A stretch of DNA of 7,904 bases from JAOTYV01 sp041557595. Its GTDB lineage: Bacteria > Pseudomonadota > Alphaproteobacteria > UBA8366. The stretch is from NCBI GenBank assembly GCA_041557595.1, contig JBFFGE010000201.1, positions 1 to 7,904 on the forward strand, in the 5' to 3' direction. A program made the position numbers and the translations under genes. Positions 5,801 through 7,904 of the stretch are shown piece by piece. A model generated the notes under the pieces. The model searched no databases. It saw only the letters and a list, made by a program, of their open reading frames with translations, and was not told where the DNA came from. Numbering within the stretch: the stretch's first letter is position 1; each line of letters opens with the position of its first letter.

Positions 5801-7000
5801 CTAATCCGAAGCGGCCGTTTCCCCGTAAATTCCGATAGCACCGATATCCCGTAAGGCGTCGATCGCCCCGCCATCGAGGCAGAGGCCGGCGCAAATTTCC
5901 CGCGTGTGCTCGCCGATATGCGGCGAGGTGGCAGCGAGGCTACCCTGATGCAGCCGGGGCGCGCCCGGGATGTTGTGCATCGGCAATCGCCCGATATCCG
6001 GGTGATCGATCCAGGCGACGGTCTCCATCGCCGCGGTCTGCTCGGCATTCAGATAATCGTCATAGGTGTTGATCTTCGCGTGGATGATGTCGTGGGCGCG
6101 CAACCCGTCGGCCCACTCGGCGGCATTGCGCGTCGTCAGCACGTCAGCCAGCGCCGCGCCCAATTCCGGCCCGTGGGCGACGCGCGCTTCGGGTGTCGCG
6201 AAACGCGGATCGTCCATCCATTCCTCGCGGCCGACGATCTTGCAAAGCGCGGCGAATTTGTGGTTCTGGCGTGCATTCAAATTGATGAATCCATCGGCCG
6301 TCGGATAGGTGCCGATCGGCGATCCAAGCGGCTGCGGCGCCCCCTGTTCCAGATGGGATTCGATGATTTTCGCCGCCTGGAAGGCGCCCGCCGCTTCCAT
6401 CATGTTGATTTCGATATGGGCGCCCTTGCCGGTGCGCGCATGGCGGTACAGCGCGGCGCTGACCGCCTGGAATCCGTATAGCCCGGTCATCACGTCGATC
6501 GCGGGCATGTCCGCGCGATGCGGCGTGCCGTCCTTGTCCCGGTTCATGTGCATCCAGCCGCTGAAGCCTTGCATCACCATATCGGTTACCGGCCGGTCGC
6601 TTTCCGGGCCCCGGTCGCCGAACCCCAAGGTGGAGGCATAGACGACATCGGGATTGTCCTTGCGGACCGTTTCATAGTCGAGACCGAAGCGCGCCATCAC
6701 GCCCGGCCGAAAATTCTCCAGCAAGACGTCGCATCGTTTCGCCAGCGTCTGCGCGATCTCCAGCCCTTCGGGTGTTTTCAGATCGAGCGCGATGCTGCGC
6801 TTGCCGCGGCTGAAATTCAGGCTCGATGCGGTTTGGTCGCCGTACCGCTTGCCCGATTGCCGCATCCAGTCGCCGTGCGGCGGCTCCATCTTGATGACAT
6901 CCGCGCCATGCTGCGCCAACAGCATCCCGCAATGGGGACCGGCAATTCCCTGGGACGCGTCGAGGACTTGCAGACCCGCATAGGGCAGTTCGTCATCCAT
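5801..7000 (-). CDS. CaiB/BaiF family III CoA-transferase (second copy)
   Basis: A 399-residue cytoplasmic family III CoA-transferase. Visible motifs are GLQVLDASQGIAGPHCG (9-25), AQHGADVIKMEPPHGD (29-44), NFRPGVMARFGLDYE (96-110), and the catalytic segment PAIDVMTGLYGFQA (166-179) with D169 as the predicted nucleophile, then RHARTGKGAHIEINMMEAAG. Length is normal. Start ATG 7000 is preceded by GGGGA at 7006-7010, 5 bases upstream. It lies 24 bp after the Nudix gene on the same strand, so the two probably share a transcript. It is clearly diverged from the transferase at 67-1275 (for example DVMTGLY against DLFVGLY at the active site), so it is not a recent duplicate and probably uses another acid. 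Family members also include racemases such as alpha-methylacyl-CoA racemase; the motifs seen do not rule on this firmly, but transferase is more likely. Confidence 0.93.
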   Translation of the reverse strand: MDDELPYAGLQVLDASQGIAGPHCGMLLAQHGADVIKMEPPHGDWMRQSGKRYGDQTASSLNFSRGKRSIALDLKTPEGLEIAQTLAKRCDVLLENFRPGVMARFGLDYETVRKDNPDVVYASTLGFGDRGPESDRPVTDMVMQGFSGWMHMNRDKDGTPHRADMPAIDVMTGLYGFQAVSAALYRHARTGKGAHIEINMMEAAGAFQAAKIIESHLEQGAPQPLGSPIGTYPTADGFINLNARQNHKFAALCKIVGREEWMDDPRFATPEARVAHGPELGAALADVLTTRNAAEWADGLRAHDIIHAKINTYDDYLNAEQTAAMETVAWIDHPDIGRLPMHNIPGAPRLHQGSLAATSPHIGEHTREICAGLCLDGGAIDALRDIGAIGIYGETAASD

Positions 7001-7024
7001 GGCGTTCCCCGCAGGTCATGGCGA

Positions 7025-7867
7025 TTATTCCTGGATGACGATCCGCTTGCCGCTGGGCTCGGTCGGATCGGGCATTTCGGTGATGTCGTACCCGGCGGCC
7101 TTGGGCAGCAGTAGTCGACGGACGCCGTCCTCGCCGACGCTGTGCTGGCCGAGCACGGTCACCACGTCGTCGTCGCGCGCGCGTTTCAGGGCCTCGGCCA
7201 CGGTGGCGCTCTTGGCCAGTTTCAGCAAATTGCAATAGGTGGGAAACATCACGAAATGCGTGCCGCCGATATAATCGGCCATCACCTGTTCCGGCGTCGC
7301 CCAAAGCGAGTCGAGCGATTCCGATCCGTCATGCAGCGCGCTCTGGCCCGGCGGCGTCGGGGCGAGGAAGAAATGCGTGTCGAACCGCTTCGGGCGAACC
7401 TTCGGCGTGATCCAGTGGGCGTAGTATTCCAGCAGGTCGCACGCCAGTTCCAGATCTTCCGCATCGGCCATGTCGCCGATGCCGATTTCATCCCGGACCA
7501 GCGCGTCGCGATATTGCGCTTCGAGTTCGGGCACGCGCTCCAGCGGCACGAAGTCGCGTTTACCGCGCGGCCGTGCGAGCAACACGCCGCATTCCTCGAA
7601 AGTTTCGCGGATGGCGGCGACGTTCAGCGAAAGATTGAAATCGTCGAGATGATCCGCCCCGGTGCAGCGCGGCCGAACGTTCGTGGCGCGATCCGCCTCG
7701 TCGACCTTGCCGCCGGGAAAGACCAGGGCGCCGGCGGCGAAATCCATCTTGGTCGGCCGCTGCACCATGAAGACTTCGATTCCCTTCGGCCCGTCGCGCA
7801 GCAACAGCACGGTGGAAGCAGGCAAGGGCGTGACCGGTTCGCGCGAGTCTTTTCCTGGCGTGCTCAT
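7025..7867 (-). CDS. Nudix hydrolase, NUDT19-like (possible CoA/acyl-CoA diphosphatase)
   Basis: A 280-residue Nudix-fold protein. QRPTKMDFAAGALVFPGG (36-53) leads into the first half of the Nudix box, GGKVDEAD (52-59). The second half, RETFEECGV (87-95), comes after an insertion of roughly 20 residues compared with the contiguous consensus G-x5-E-x7-R-E-U-x-E-E-x-G-U. E88, E91 and E92 are the expected metal ligands; the usual first Glu appears to be D59. An interrupted box after FPGG is known from eukaryotic NUDT19, which hydrolyses CoA and acyl-CoA to 4'-phosphopantetheine species and 3',5'-ADP, and many bacterial proteins of this length share the layout. A role in turnover of CoA thioesters would suit the CoA-transferase directly downstream, but substrate is inferred. 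ATG 7867 lies 3 bases after the preceding gene's stop; no clear ribosome site is visible, so translational coupling is likely. Confidence 0.88.
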   Translation of the reverse strand: MSTPGKDSREPVTPLPASTVLLLRDGPKGIEVFMVQRPTKMDFAAGALVFPGGKVDEADRATNVRPRCTGADHLDDFNLSLNVAAIRETFEECGVLLARPRGKRDFVPLERVPELEAQYRDALVRDEIGIGDMADAEDLELACDLLEYYAHWITPKVRPKRFDTHFFLAPTPPGQSALHDGSESLDSLWATPEQVMADYIGGTHFVMFPTYCNLLKLAKSATVAEALKRARDDDVVTVLGQHSVGEDGVRRLLLPKAAGYDITEMPDPTEPSGKRIVIQE

Positions 7868-7870
7868 GGG

Positions 7871-7904
7871 TCAGTACAGATGCGGTTCGAAGGCGACCAT
7901 CGGG
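7871..7904 (-). CDS. 3' end of an unidentified gene (partial)
   Basis: On the - strand an open frame enters from the right edge and ends at TGA (7873-7871), giving the last ten residues PMVAFEPHLY. The stop is 3 bases before the Nudix ATG, the spacing expected of an upstream gene in the same operon. Ten residues are too few to name a family. The call depends on this spacing and on the lack of a ribosome site for the Nudix gene. Confidence 0.45.
   Translation of the reverse strand, partial: PMVAFEPHLY

Noticed and set aside
5906..7114. Overlapping + strand open frames of 191 and 198 codons opposite the second CoA-transferase
   Set aside because: They mirror the codon pattern of the real - strand gene and show no family motif.
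1..7904. Mobile element, CRISPR array or phage/defence module
   Set aside because: No transposase, integrase, terminal repeats, spaced direct repeats or defence protein domains could be found in either strand.

Overview
The window looks like chromosome from a GC-rich alphaproteobacterium, probably a heterotroph with broad acyl-CoA catabolism. Three things point that way: GC-rich coding sequence, close gene packing with an ATGA stop/start overlap, and a histidine kinase whose phosphoacceptor region has the alphaproteobacterial (PleC/DivJ-like) pattern. Species cannot be named from this stretch.

Left block, + strand, 1-3445: an operon-like series made of the last codons of an unidentified gene, a family III (CaiB/BaiF) CoA-transferase, an acyl-CoA dehydrogenase, and a luciferase-like (LLM) flavin or F420 oxidoreductase. 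Spacings are 4 bp, 26 bp and a 4-base overlap. A coherent reading is that the transferase moves CoA onto a carboxylic acid, the dehydrogenase makes the enoyl-CoA, and the LLM enzyme does a further redox or oxygenation step. The substrate cannot be read from sequence.

Middle, 3446-3854: a 409-bp intergenic region in two parts. The first holds three successive inverted repeats (3443-3484, 3509-3538, 3538-3566), the first of which may be the operon terminator. The second is a very AT-rich tract (29 G/C in 160 bases at 3681-3840, 18%) directly upstream of the kinase. It contains a short dyad and three AATCA motifs at an exact 11-base period.

Sensor gene, + strand, 3855-5789: a membrane-bound histidine kinase with a long basic cytoplasmic N-terminus, a periplasmic helical sensor resembling the DAHL type, and a complete HisKA/HATPase core. 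It has no receiver domain and no response regulator beside it in the window.

Right block, - strand, 5801-7904: convergent with the kinase and only 11 bp from it. In transcription order it holds the last ten codons of an unidentified gene, a Nudix hydrolase with an interrupted Nudix box (the layout of NUDT19-like CoA/acyl-CoA diphosphatases), and a second family III CoA-transferase. Both metabolic blocks therefore handle CoA thioesters, with the orphan kinase between them. I see no RNA gene, insertion sequence, integrase or CRISPR array. No clearly new system is visible; the most unusual parts are the kinase and its upstream region.
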